A stretch of 64,000 bases of DNA from Coriaria nepalensis (GCA_027186245.1 CP114497.1:441501-505500); one strand, 5' to 3'. Shown: positions 37,848 to 53,020, counted from the stretch's first letter. The notes: a model not told the origin generated them from the sequence alone. Made by a program: numbers and translations.

Positions 37848-38626
37848 AGAGAGCTAAATTTATTCTCAATTTGTTGGTTTTGTAGAGAGAGGGATTGAGT
37901 TTTCTTCTCGTTTAATCTCTCTTTTTCCCTTTGTAGTAGTGTCTTCCAAGTTAAATGTTCTTGAACCTTATTATTCTGACTTGTTTTTAGGATTTGAAAT
38001 TGCATTATAAAGATCGTCAAATTGCCTTAAAATCAGGTCATGTCGGCTTTTTATCACTTTTTTGTTAATATATGGTTGTACTTGTTCTTTAAATACTATC
38101 TACTCAACTCAATTACTTTTTTCCTTAAATCTTCGGACTGTCCTTCAAGCAAATATTAATAAAATATTATTATATAGAGAAATTCTTAAGATCCCACAAG
38201 GTACTGTAGTAGAAGAGTCTTTGAGGAAGGGAATTGGTTTAGGGACTAATGATTGGATGAATGCTATGATACAAGAATAATGCTTGTCCACCGAATCAAA
38301 AAGGTACTTGAGTAATATGACTATTTTATTTAGTGATGTTTTTATTTCATAATTCCATTTGTGCTTTACTTCTTTCTACATGCAGATCCCTTTTTTCTGC
38401 AGTGACAAAGGTATTGATAGCCATTTGTGCTTTTTGCTTTTTGATATGCCTCCATTTCTTACATTTTAAGAATTTTTAGTTTCGAAGGCTAAACTTCTTT
38501 ATCTATCCATACCGTCTTAGTTTAATTTAAAGCCTGCTCCTACTAGTTCTCCCATACGGAAAAGAAAGAAAAGAAAAACGTTGGAACTTTCAAAGAAGAA
38601 GAAAAAAACCTTGGGATTGAGTTTCA
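37848..38626. other. eIF4A 3' UTR and DUF3511 gene promoter
   Basis: The eIF4A 3' UTR probably runs to about 38000. The following 600 bases are AT-rich with no recognised coding exon; a short open stretch at 38160-38280 has no known family. The leader of the next gene, with AAAGAAAAGAAAAA runs, ends at 38626. Confidence 0.4.
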
Positions 38627-38974
38627 ATGGCAGATTTCAGGTCTAAATCATGCAGAGCAGCACCGACTAGCATGCAAGATCTGAGATCTTACAGTGCAAA
38701 TCATACTGGCTTCATGCAGCAGCAAAACAGTATGAACAGAGAAGTAGGTGTGAAGGTGAAGAAAGATGGGAAGAACAACAATTATGGATTCAGTGCGTCG
38801 TCATCATCATCATCATCAAAACGGTGGAGCTTTAATGATCCGGAGTTGCAGAGGAAGAAGAGGGTTGCTGGGTATAAAGTGTATGGAGTTGAAGGGAAGA
38901 TGAAAGGGTCGTTTAGAAAGAGTTTCAAGTGGGTCAAAAACACTTATACTCAAGTTGTTCATGGATGGTGGTAG
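38627..38974 (+). CDS. DUF3511 domain protein
   Basis: This intronless frame gives a small basic protein of 115 residues with the plant DUF3511 pattern at the C-terminus: RWSFNDPELQRKKRVAGYKV, then YGVEGKMKGSFRKSFKWVKN and a final tryptophan pair (HGWW). A Ser-rich stretch (TCA repeats) precedes the domain. The N-terminus MADFRSKSCR is also typical. The molecular function of DUF3511 proteins is unknown; some are stress-responsive. No signal peptide or membrane segment was seen. It is tandem to eIF4A. Confidence 0.9.
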   Translation: MADFRSKSCRAAPTSMQDLRSYSANHTGFMQQQNSMNREVGVKVKKDGKNNNYGFSASSSSSSSKRWSFNDPELQRKKRVAGYKVYGVEGKMKGSFRKSFKWVKNTYTQVVHGWW

Positions 38975-40235
38975 ACTGGTAGTCCGTAGTCACGTGACCA
39001 ATTCACCTGATATAATATCTGCCATCTCTGTTTTCTTTCTTATGATTGTAATAGTCTTAAGATCGGATTGAACTCTATATATATATATATATATGTCTGT
39101 GTATGTGTATATATGTAATTATATCCAGATTTGATGAGATGGGTAAGATCTTCTTTTGATGTAATGTTTTTGGTAATTCCTTAATCTTGAAAAAGGAAAA
39201 GAGAAAGATGTAGCGAATTTTCTAGTTCGTAGAATCTTGTTTGATGAATAATTTAGTAATTGTCAGATTCCACTTCTGAAAGTAAAGATAAGTGTTGCCA
39301 TGGTCGTCAACAGATCGTTTGATCAAGTTCACTCTTTTCCATTCTTGCGATGAGAGAGAGAAGAGAGAAGAAGGGGATGGGGAGAGAGATTTCGGACAAG
39401 GTGGTAACGACATACATTGAATGATTGATAAGTCGGTTGAGTTCACTTTTCTTTGTTCCCACCTTGAATTGAACGAGGAAAGTGGTCAAGAATCATATTA
39501 TATATATTTAATTATATAAGAAATTTGAATCATAAGAAATTCTAAAATTATTATTATATTTTAATTCAAAATTATGTTATATATCTAACTCCGGACCGCT
39601 ATCATAAGATCTCTTTTATTGATCATTTGATCTCAAACTTGAAAATGTAAATAATATCTATAATTAAAAAGGAAAAAGAATATATAGAATATTTTTTTGG
39701 GGAAAAGGATATCGCCACTGTCTTGTACTTTGATCTTTGGGCCGAACAGCCCAAACCCATTTAAGGGGTAGAGAAAATGGGTAAAATCTTCCCTATCTTC
39801 TACGACATGGAAAAACTTGTAATTGGTTGGAAAACAGAGCATCTCCCATAAGAAATGGTATAGATTTTCTAATTACACTTTCTGGGTTCATACAATTTTG
39901 ATACAGAAGACAAAACACAGTTCAAAATATCCATATAAAGATGAGTGGGAGAAAAGAGGTAACACAGAAAAAGCCCACCCTTTCGCAATCACACAGTATA
40001 GAGATTAGAAGCCATAGATAAAGCCTTCTTATGTGCAAGTTTTTCTGAAAATTCACTTCTTCGAATCTCTTCATATTATTTTGTTTTTTGATATCCAAGT
40101 TTTTTTTTTTTTTTTTTTTTTGGGTTTCTTCAATCGTATCAGCTTTCTTCTTGATACAAAGTACACAAGTCGAGAGCCTTCTCTGTAAAATGTACACGGC
40201 ATGGAGTTGAGACTTGAGAGGACGGGACGGGCTAG
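38975..40235. other. Convergent intergenic region
   Basis: This is the spacer between the 3' ends of the DUF3511 gene (+) and the casein kinase gene (-). It holds a (TA)n tract at about 39078-39093, a GA-rich tract at 39352-39376, and a poly-T run at about 40100-40121. The open frames at 39222-39842 look like chance. The casein kinase 3' UTR lies at about 40000-40235. Confidence 0.4.
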
Positions 40236-43300
<3,065 letters not shown>

Positions 43301-43340
43301 AGCAGAATCAACCTCAAAGAGAATAATACTTCACGACCAA

Positions 43341-43388
43341 AAACCCTAAACCTTAACTGATGAAGAAGAGAAAAAAAAACCCTAACCC
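43341..43388 (-). promoter_or_regulatory. Telo-box motifs in the CK1 leader
   Basis: AAACCCTAAA at about 43341-43350 and AAACCCTAACCC at about 43377-43388 match the interstitial telo-box of plant translation and cell-cycle genes. They lie 40-90 bp upstream of the CK1 ATG. Confidence 0.45.
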
Positions 43389-44433
43389 AGAAAATTCGCT
43401 AAGAAAAAAAAAATGAAGAAAGCTGAACCATGTGAAGACCGTCAGAGTGTTGAACGACTCCTACAAGTTAGGGTAGATGTCAACAGGAAGGAAATTAGGT
43501 GGTAGCAGATGAGATGGAAGAGTTGAATTAGACGAAGACCCTGAGGGTAGATTCGGAAAGACGGAAAACTTTCTCTCACTAAATTTATTTGTAAGGGTTA
43601 GAGAGGGAGAGAAGACCGGAGAAGAGAAAGAGAATAAATCGAAAAAAACGGATTTAGTCATTATTTTACTGTTTTTATATAAAAATTTTGACCTTTTATA
43701 AATTTAATAATTAAAATACGTATTATATTAAAATTATTAGTATTAATATAAAAATTTATATAATTAATACATATTTTGTATAAGATATTTTATAGATTAA
43801 TATTTTTTTCTTTTATGTAATATATCAAAATTATTTTGACCAAAATCTAATTATGTCTTTGGTTTCCAGTCCAAACTGAATTCTTTAGAAAAGACAGAAA
43901 CATGACCAAGAACTTTAGATCGATAACTAGATATTTCAGATTTCATACAGGTAACTCGTTTCGACCAGGAACTATTCTAGTCTTAGACCAGGATCTCACA
44001 TGTCTGTGCATCTCATACTGACATGTGAGATATTGACGGACCAACATGTCGGGAACTCGAGAACTCGGTCTGGACCCGGAACTCTAGACCGAGAACTTAG
44101 TCTGGACCGGAAACTCTAGATTGGTAACTCGATCTGATTTTAGATTTCACATTTCAGACTGAGAACTATATATCAAATATCAATCTCTAGATTTCATATT
44201 TCAAGTATCAAATATTCATATCAAATATCGGTTTCTAGATTTTAGATTCAGATCGGGTGTGAATTGTCATCGTTATTCGTTAACATTCAAAGAAAAAGAG
44301 AGAGCAGAGTCGTAACTATTAATGAGAGTGAGAAATTGTCAAATACGACTCATAAATTAGTCGATTTCAGTCGGCTTGTATTTTTTTTATCATGTGATAC
44401 TTCTATAATATTTAAATCAAAATCAATGGTTGT

Positions 44434-44932
44434 GATTCAAGATCCCATTCATTTAGAAAACGACACCATTTTGGTATATTGATACTTCTATAATCTTTAC
44501 ATTGACAGATATAGAGAAAACGAAAAATAATTAAATATGTTTCCCAAAAGAAGGACGAATGATTTGATTATCTCTCCTTGTATGATTCAAGATCCCATTC
44601 ATTTAGAAAACGACATCATTTTAGTATATTGATACTTCTATAATCTTTACATTGACAGATATAGAGAAAACGAATAATAATTGAATCTGTTTCCCAAAAG
44701 AAGAACAGACGCTTTGATTCTCTCTCCTTGTATGATTCAATATCCCATTCATTTAGAAAACGACACCATTTTGATATATTGATACTTCTATAATCTTTAC
44801 ATTGATAGATATAGAGGAAACGAATAATAATTGAATCTGCTTCCCAAAAGAAGGAAACGCTTTGATTCTCTCTCATTGTTTGATTCAAGATCCCATTCAT
44901 TTAGAAAACGACACCATTTTGGTATATTGAAA
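44434..44932. repeat. Tandem array of about 150 bp units
   Basis: Units begin with GATTCAAGATCCCATTCATT at 44434, 44584, 44734 and 44882, so the spacings are 150, 150 and 148 bp. Three full units are followed by a partial fourth of about 50 bp. Each has TTTAGAAAACGACACCATTT near the start and a GTTTCCCAAAAGAAG segment late in the unit. Copies are similar but not identical. Confidence 0.9.
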
Positions 44933-45266
44933 TTATCCTATATAACCTATAGCTTTTTTTTTTTTTTTTTTATTATAACAAAAGAAATTTATTCCTAATA
45001 GATAAATACAAATATATATATATATATATGATACTATTATGAACATAAATCTCTAAAAACACTATATTATTTATATATAAACAAAATCTAAAAATATTCA
45101 AATTAATTAAAATATCCGTTTTTTCATCTTACTAAATTGTAACAAAAATAAATGACTAGATGTGATAATAACACACGCAAAGAAGAGAAGAATCATTCAC
45201 CTATTTCTAGGAAATAATGTCACACTAGACAAAATTAAAGAAATGGAAAAGACAGGTAGGGAAAAA

Positions 45267-48200
45267 TCAAAGTTTAGGATTAAACAGATGACTTCTTCTA
45301 CAACTTCCTTTAATCTCCCTTATTTTCGCCTCGACCCTAGCCGTAAACCCGACATATGTCTTCTGCCGTGCTTTCGACTTCTCCTGGTTCCACATAACTC
45401 GATCCTTCTTGTCTTTTCCAAAGTACTTAATCTCTTGAATGATATGATGATCCATAGGGTCAAAACATCTTGTATAAGCTAGATGGATAATGTAAGGCAG
45501 ATTAGAAGCAAGCGATACTAAGAAAGTAGTCATCCAATAACTCGGGGCAGGGCCCAGACGTTCCCGTAGGATATGGTAATTACTAGCCGCGAACGAGGTA
45601 CTACCGTAAATTAAGATGAACAAGTACCATAATGCAATACTGCCCCAAATTAGAATGTGTTGGATGAAAGTGAAGTGGCTCATGAACAATGCGATCTGGC
45701 AGTTGACGGCCCACACGATGCACGTGAACATGATGGTCCCGAGTGCCGCCATATCAGCAGTGTGGCCCCCGGAACTAAACGCCTGTTCCCAATAGATTGC
45801 AATGTTGAAGAAGAATGTAACTAGCGACGTGTAAGCGGCGTTTCCCATCCATCCTAATATTCGATACCAATCGAAAAACAGGTTTTGGGATCCTTGTTGA
45901 TATAGTGCTGGAAACTGGAAAACGGAATATGTAAATTATTTATATTTTGGGGGTGAAAGTAGAATATATACATACTTTATGTGTTACAAGTTTTTACCTG
46001 AAGGCAGACATCGGAAGAGACGTCTTGTTCGAAAACTCCGACTGAAATGACGGGCATTGAGGTGAGAATGACATTATATGATATCATGTAATAATCGTCG
46101 TAAATGGATTGTCCGGAAAATCCGGTGAATGCCTCGAAGTAGAAGAGGGTTAGTCCAAAAGCTATGTTCTTGTAGAAGAAGTAGCATATCTAGAAGATGT
46201 AAAATACATGTAATCAAAACCCGGGTTAAGTGAACATGAACTCATAAAGAATATGCATAGAGAAGTATTTGTTTTTCTTCTTACCATTTGTGCTATCCTT
46301 TTGTAGCACCAATGTCCATGAACTACTAGAAGTCTCTCCAGAAATCGGAATTGAGCGATTGAAAAGTCGCTAGCCATTACAGCCTGTAAAGAAATGAATA
46401 ATTAGGAATTTGAGTTACATGTACTTATATACACGTATGTGTATATTTATATGATTTAGAAAGAAGTGTTTGTTTAACTAACCTGCATACCTTCAACTCC
46501 ACTAATACCAACACCAATATCAGCCTCTTGGATCATTCCGACATCATTTGCACCGTCTCCGATTCCTAGGGTCGTTTTTCCAGTACCTTCCTTGACTAAC
46601 CGAGTTACCTACAAAACCTGAAAAGTGAACAAAAGACAAGAAGTGGAAAGCTACAAACAGAAGAGGAAGAAAAAAAATGAAAATGATCTTACCAATGCCT
46701 TCTGTCTTGGAGAGACACGGCAACAGATAACAGATGCACAATCCACGGCAAGTCCGAGGAATTGGTGTTTCATATCATCTTCTAAAGCATAAGCTAGTGT
46801 TTTCCCATCTATAATCAAAGCAAATGCAGCATGTGGATCCTTCTCTAGTATGATCATTTGCGACGCATTAGTAATTTGATTCACAACATTATCCATAATA
46901 GCCTGCTAAGTCAGCAAGAAAAAGAAAAACCGTGACTACCATATCGAAAAGATAATTTCCCGGAAAGAAGAACAAAAGAATGAACATTGCACCTTTTTTC
47001 TATCCTTAACTAATGTATCAATATTAGGTGTTGTTATACAGATCTGCTTCATCCCCTCCCGCAGTAAGCTACAAGCAAATCTGTCAAAACTGACTTTTTA
47101 GAGACTTTATAAAACTACAAGAACCTGAAATATGGATCAACTGGAAAAGAGACACGGACCCTATGTTGATAGCAGTCTCCATCTTATCACCAGTTAAAAC
47201 CCAAATCTTGATACCGGCTTGAGCCAGTTTATCTATGCATTGAGGTACCTAAGAAAAGAACAAAAGAATAAAAAAAACGAAGTAGCAAAAGTAGAGTTAC
47301 TAGAAAGCTATTGTGATATGGTATTCTTATGTACCCCTCTTTGCAACTTGTCTTCAACGGCAGTTGCGCCGACTAGGATCAATTCTCGTTCCATTTGATC
47401 GGAAATTCTCTCTAGGGTCGATTCTCTATCAGCCCCTATAGAGGACTTAGCTTTCTGAAACTCATTGTTCCAAGCATTGAACTCGGATTCTTCGAGCTTC
47501 TTATAAGAAAGTGCCAATGTACGTAAACCCGCATCTCCATACTCATTCAAATGCCTTGCTGTAGCTTGTTCATACATTCTCCCACTTTTCGATAATCGTT
47601 CAAATATAATGCTGCGATATTCCAGAATCTTAGCAACAATCCATAAAATAAATTGACAAAAACAAGAGTCAAGGCTCACCTATCAGCACCTTTGCAAAAG
47701 AGAAGAATCTGCCCATCCTCATCTCGAACAATAACCGACATACGCTTTCTCTTGCTCGTAAATTCCAACAAGTTTAAAATCTTGTACTCTCTACAAGATT
47801 TCTTTAAATCAATAATAACCTACTTAAGATTGTTGTACATAGTTTCAAGTGTTTTTTGCTCACCTTTCATGTGTCTCTCTGGAAGGAGCATATCTTTCCC
47901 TTACGACCAAGCCGGATTGAGTTCTCTTACAAAATTCAAATCCGAACTCTCTAGCCGCAACAAGAAATGCACCTTCATCAGGCGACTCAGCTTCATAAGT
48001 AAAAAAACCTGTATCTTCATTGACTTCTGGGATTGCACTCTGACAAACGGCAAGTATCCGGAAGAACATCAAAATAACGTCCGGACAAGCCTCGTTCAAC
48101 CAGTTCCTGTCCAATAGCCGACCATCCTCGAAACTAAAACCCTTTATGGCCTGTTTCGATCCCTTCCCATCATAAACAGAAACAACAGAAATAACCGATT

Positions 48201-49611
48201 CCACATCATCCCCTCCATGCCTATGGGCCATTTGCTTCTCGGCCGCTAGCTCCACCTCACTAGGGCGGATCCCATAAGCAACCCCGGCAATAGAACATTT
48301 CAAAAAATCCATTTGGTTACATGTCAAAGTTCCGGTTTTGTCCGAAAGAATCGTGTCGACTTGTCCTAACTCCTCATTCAAATTAGAGGTTCGTGCGTTG
48401 GGAGGGATATTAGTCTCATCGTCAAACATATGCAAGTCCTTGCTAATGAATGAAGCTTGAAGAACCTTGACCACCTCAATTGAGACATAGAGAGAAATTG
48501 GTATCAAATAACCATAAAGGATTAGAGCTGTGACCAAATGGAAGAGTCCGGAAGTAACTGGCTTGCTAGGATCATACAGTGGATTGTCCGTTCCAGGCCG
48601 TAAGTACCACCATTTCGGCATTTGAGTCATGGTTCTTTCCCCAAACCCGATTGAGCTAACCACGGAAATCAAGACAAGGATAGAGAAAAGAACGTAAATG
48701 ATCTTGTCCATCTTTTTCTCTACCCGGCTTCTTTTCGAAGGAGAGTTAGTCGCGTTTTGCATCACTTTACTATCATGCCCCGTAAAAATCACTACCCCAT
48801 AGGCAAAAGCCGTGTTCCTTAGTTTCGAATCACGAAGTAAAATCTGAGAAGGATCAAGAGGGAAGACCTGTCTTTCATACTCCAGATTACCAACAAATGT
48901 ATAAAGACTTGGGTTCGGATCTTCGCATTTAACTATACCCGAAAAATCCTTAAAACAACCATCATCTTCTAAAGGCAATGTCACTTCCAAACATCTTTTT
49001 ACTTTCAAATTAGTCTCGCCATCTAAATTCATAGTCTCTACATAGCAAATTCCATCCTCGTAACTTGTCGCTAAGAGGAGCAAATCTGCCGGGAAGAAAT
49101 GATCCTTCTCCACCTTCACTACATCTCCCACTTCAAGCTTGTGCCATACTTTATTACTGAAAACGCCACCGCCTAAATGGACACGGATATTCCGGGTATT
49201 TACCGTCTTGTCCTGGAAAAAACGGTGCCAATCCTCCACCCCTTCTTTTGCCATACTTAGCCCCACTACAAAAGCTAAAGGGACAATCTGGGAAAGAGCT
49301 GTAAATGGCGAGATTGGCGTGAGGGATAAAAAGGAGGCAATGAGGAAGTATATGTTTGCAACTCTTCGGAATTGTTCGAACAATGCTTTCGGGAAGAAGG
49401 TGATTACGGAATATTTAGTGGTTGAAATGTAATTTGTGCAATAGTTTGAAGGCTTTGTTGGGATGATATGTGATCGGTTGCAATCTACGACCCGGGAAAA
49501 CCCCGCGGTGGTTGTCGGGTCTGTTTCCTCCACGTCGGCTGTGCATCTCCCGAATGCAAACGTGTAGAGTTGGCTCCGCCGAATCTTTGCTCTTATTTCC
49601 CCCTTCACCAT
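45267..49611 (-). CDS. P4-type phospholipid flippase (ALA4-7 clade)
   Basis: Aminophospholipid ATPases move phospholipids to the cytosolic membrane leaflet. The gene starts at 49611 in a large first exon (47860-49611, [21 protein letters not shown]) and continues through smaller exons to a stop at 45267-45269, about 1,190 residues. Visible are the actuator motif DGETNLK (with YVETMNL before it), the phosphorylation site [12 protein letters not shown], the nucleotide-binding [20 protein letters not shown], the hinge GDGANDVGM, and the conserved P4 stretch [13 protein letters not shown]. Several hydrophobic segments occur, for example [17 protein letters not shown] and [19 protein letters not shown]. 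The N-terminus and the C-terminal [12 protein letters not shown]...TARVEAKIR region match the ALA4/5/6/7 group. All key residues are present. An ALIS-type CDC50 beta subunit would be needed; none is in the window. Confidence 0.95.
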
Positions 49612-51214
49612 ATTTGTTTGTCAAGTTCTGTCTCTCGTTCCTGTATAGCCTAAATCATGTACACAGAATAAAAAAAGACTTCTTTTAGTACGTAAAATTT
49701 GTTGTTATCATATAACCATGCGAAGTTTCAAGTAAAGTGATGACATTGTGCAATTAGATATGAATTAGAATGATATGAGGAGGGTTATGGATGATGATGA
49801 AGAAATGAGACAATGCGGATTTAATACAAGCTCTCACAGAATCCAGATTTGATTAAGAAATCGAGAAAAGCTATATAAAAAAAAAGAAAAAGAAAATACA
49901 GAAAATGGAGAAGGACACACCTGAAATCAAATGAGAAGGAAGAGCCACATCAATCGAAAAGACAACTCAAAGAAAGCCATGGAAAAGAGGAAGAGGAAAG
50001 AAAGAATAACAGAGAGGAAATTCTGGGTTTTTCTGCAGATCAAGGACAAATTAAGAGATTGACAAATCAATAAAACTTTTTACAGAGAGACAGAGAGACA
50101 GAGAGAGGGTGCAGAAAGAAACATAGGAGAGAGAAACTGCGAGAGAGAGAGAGCCAATGCAATGCTAGGCCTCAATTATTTCTTTTTAATTTTCATTAAA
50201 AAAAAAATTAATACGAATTAATTAATTAATTTAAAATGACAAGTTACTATTACTCTTTTTTTTTTTCTAGAAATAAAATTAATAGTTTAAAAATAATTAA
50301 TTTTATGAAAATTATTCTTTTAAAATAAAAAAAAAATATATCCTAAAGATATTTTTCGTATAACTATTTTTAGGACAATTTTCATTAAAAAAAAATGTAA
50401 TTAAATATACTAATTAATTATTTACTCTATTCTAAATAAAAAAAGAAAACATATTTTTAGAATAATTACTAAATAAATCCTTTTATCTCCTTTTCAAGTC
50501 AAGATGTAATAATAAGTTTTTGCTGCCTGTGTTGCATGTATGTACGTGATTCTTAAAGTACTACGTAGTACCGCGACATGCTGTCTGATTTAAGTACATA
50601 ATCATTAATCTTAATCAAATCGACAAATCTTTTACTTAGACTAACCACTTATAACAAAAAATTTTAGCACGTGTTTGAAATGTTGTAATGAAAAAACCAT
50701 ATACACCCATAATAATAATTAATAATTAATAATGTTATTAATATTACAGTTATTTGATGTTAATATTGATTTTTAATGATTGAGCTACTAAGGCGGAAAA
50801 CCATGAAGATTTAATGGTCGGTTGTAACTTGGTAGTTTAGCTAAAGCTAATTATTATGTTTAATAGCTAAAGCTAAAGCTAAGGTTTGTTTAAAGGATTA
50901 AACAAACCTTAAAAATTAAACTTGTGCAGCTAATAAGATTCAATTCTTGAAGCTCCGACGACGCGTCGTTGGGTACAAATCAGATGAACTAAAACAAACT
51001 TTCGTTATAATCTGCTAAGTTTACCGACTTTCACGAGTAGGGTGATAACATACATAAAGGTGAGACAATCAATACATAATGAATTATATAGATATAACAA
51101 GTAAAATCTGCATTCTATATGGTTATGGCCCAGATACGTGTAGGGGTCGCACTGTGATGTGGACCCTACATATGCATTGTGGACCCCACCAGACGACTCT
51201 CACTCTCTCTCGCG
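49612..51214. other. Flippase leader/promoter and AT-rich spacer
   Basis: The flippase 5' leader is GA-rich (AGAGAGACAGAGAGA around 50090-50160) and may contain an intron. From 50160 to 51080 the sequence is very AT-rich, with no gene. It includes a perfect hairpin at 50881-50910 and tandem GCTAAA words just before it. The EPFL 3' UTR begins near 51260. Confidence 0.4.
50881..50910. repeat. Perfect 13-bp inverted repeat with 4-nt loop
   Basis: AAGGTTTGTTTAA and TTAAACAAACCTT are exact reverse complements around the loop AGGA. It is preceded by tandem TAGCTAAAGC-type words at 50839-50880. The hairpin has no run of T typical of Pol III termination and no annotated neighbour on top of it. Confidence 0.8.
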
Positions 51215-51218
51215 AGAA

Positions 51219-51261
51219 GGAGGAGGAGGAGGAGGAGGAGGAGGAGGAGGAGGAGGAGGAG
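51219..51261. repeat. (GGA)n trinucleotide microsatellite
   Basis: An almost perfect GGA repeat of about 14 units lies immediately downstream of the EPFL-like stop codon (minus-strand TCC/CTC reading) and is probably part of that gene's 3' UTR. The open frames across it (poly-Glu and poly-Ser/Leu) are repeat artefacts. Confidence 0.9.
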
Positions 51262-51283
51262 ACTGATAACAGTGATAATATAG

Positions 51284-51860
51284 TCAAGGGCTGTAAAGGG
51301 TGGGGCCACACTTGCATTTCCAACCTTCAGGCTCATAATTAGTGTACTGGAGGCGGAGTTGGGAATGGCGTTTGGTAATGGTAGGGACTTGAATGGCCTC
51401 ACATGGCGTGCATTCATAGCACTTGTGCTCGCAGCTTGGTGGCGTTGACCCTATTTTCTTCATCATTCCTCCTCTGTTATGGTATTCTTCTTCTTCACCT
51501 CCTCCTCCTTTCATGCTTTTACCACCCTTCATATTAAAAAAAACACCCCATTTAGTCCCTTTCCTTTTTTCATCCGGTACACTCAGAGAGAGAGAGAGAT
51601 ACCTTTATTGAGTTAGAGGAAACCGGTAACGACTGCTCTAGGCTTAGACCTGAACCCGATGATCAAGAATCACTATTAGTCAACAAGAGAGAGTGAGAGA
51701 GACAGAGAGAGATAATGGGCTGACCTGGTTGAGGAGCAGTAGTAGGAGGAAGAAGATGATTATCAGTAGTTGTTGGTGTAAGAGTTCTGCTGGTAGCAAA
51801 AGTAACCCAGCTAGCTATTTGTAGTAAACCGATTATAAAACGACAGAACCTGCCTTTCAT
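51284..51860 (-). CDS. EPIDERMAL PATTERNING FACTOR-like (EPFL) secreted peptide
   Basis: EPFL peptides are secreted cysteine-rich ligands of ERECTA-family receptors that pattern stomata, stems and leaf margins. Exon 1 begins at 51860 with a signal peptide (MKGRFCRFIIGLLQIASWVTF, then ATSR) and a Thr/Pro-rich propeptide; it ends at donor CAACCAG|GTCAGC (about 51726). The last exon encodes the mature domain: IGSTPPSC, spaced cysteines KC-EC-PC, EAIQVPT, then NYEPEGWKCKCG and a C-terminal YSP (stop at 51284-51286). Six cysteines are present. EAIQVPT and the Y-x-P-x-(S/G)WKCKCG form resemble EPFL1/2/3/8 more than EPF1/2. The intron acceptor is not certain: only AG|GG at about 51560, with a weak pyrimidine tract, restores the phase. 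Alternatively a short exon is missed. Confidence 0.8.
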
Positions 51861-53020
51861 TTTCTTCCCTCAAAGCAAATAAGAAAATAAGACATAAGCT
51901 ATAGCCCAAAATGATGATGATGATTATGACGGGTGGTGGGATTATTGAATGAGAGTTTGAGAGTCTTCGCACTTCAGAGAAAGAAGGAAAGAAAAGTTTT
52001 GGGAAATCACTCATAGCTTTAGAAAGCCATGAATGATTGCTTTTGCTGGTATATAAGAAGGAAATAAAATTGAAAACCCACCAAAAACAACTCGACATTT
52101 CCCCAAAAGCTGAAAAAGCTTGCTACTGATAAGCAGCAACAGCTAGAGAAAAAAAAGGAAACAGAGCCTCTAAAAATTTATTGGGTTTATGCAGTTATCT
52201 ATCTTTTTATCACTGACACAGAGATTTTGCTTTGCGGACAAGTGATTCTAGTTTTTTGTCAAATAGTTATATGACAACCCCCTCCTCCTCCTCTCTCTCT
52301 CTCTCTCTCTCCATCTCCTCCCCTCCAGTCTAGTATCTTTCATCATGATTCTTGAATATCTTCTCTCTCTGCCCATCTTCCTTTACACTTTGATTTCCTT
52401 TCAAAACAATCAGTCCAGTAAGTAAGATTACTGTAGAGTACCTTATTAGTTACTGATTGCTCCATTGGTCCAGAATAACAGCACCTTTTTAGGGGGTCTG
52501 ACCCCGATCCTCTGAAAAGCCTGCAGAATCACTATAAATATACACAAGATATATTAGCTACACCACCCATATGACAGCTAAGCTAGTCCTTTTTCTCTTC
52601 CTCCTTCCTCCTTCCTCCTTCCTCCTTCCTCCTTCCTCTATAATAAATCTTCCTCTATAATAAATATATGTATTTAAGTTCAATAACAATGCATAGATTT
52701 TCTTTTTCTTCAGGGGTCTGATTTGATGTGATTTGAGTATTCAGTTTGCATCTTTCTTGAATTTCTTGCACCTGTAACCAATTTCTATGATGTAAAACTG
52801 AAAAGGAAGGCTAATCTCAATTTAATGGAAACAATTAACACATCATTTGATAACTTAACAGTAACAATCATCATCATCTCAGAAACTAATAAGCATATTC
52901 GGAAACACAAATTGGCTTTCTCTTATTTAGACAAAATTACGCCATGAAGAATAATATATTTGAAAATCCGTACTACAGAAGATGTTCATCACGATTCAGG
53001 ACCAGATTCTTTGAATTTCA
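51861..53020. promoter_or_regulatory. EPFL promoter region with pyrimidine repeats
   Basis: A TATATA box candidate on the minus strand (about 52050-52057) sits 190 bp upstream of the EPFL ATG. Farther up lie a CT tract (about 52280-52310), a 7-bp minisatellite (52598-52637) and two copies of an 18-bp CTTCCTCTATAATAAAT unit. The 3' UTR of the next minus-strand gene begins near 52800-53020. Confidence 0.4.
52598..52666. repeat. CTTCCTC 7-bp minisatellite plus 18-bp duplication
   Basis: About six tandem units of CTTCCTC run into two copies of CTTCCTCTATAATAAAT. The tract is pyrimidine-only on the plus strand, upstream of the EPFL-like gene. Confidence 0.85.

Larger units (their letters stand above)
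43301..45266. other. CK1 promoter side, degenerate repeats and 150-bp array
   Basis: The first 350 bases upstream of the CK1 start form its leader and promoter, with telo-boxes at 43341-43349 and 43377-43388. The stretch 43900-44260 has short degenerate repeats (GAACTC, CTAGA, ATATCAAAT words) and a 12-bp inverted repeat. A tandem array occupies 44434-44932. A (TA)n tract and poly-T run follow. The frames that cross the array are repeat-driven. Confidence 0.45.

Noticed and set aside
44616..44900. Minus-strand open frame of 94 codons with a repeating protein pattern
   Set aside because: It only exists because the 150-bp tandem unit is a multiple of 3. The sequence has no family and no gene structure.
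51123..51417. Poly-Ser, poly-Leu and poly-Glu frames
   Set aside because: They are translations of a GGA microsatellite and flanks, not genes.
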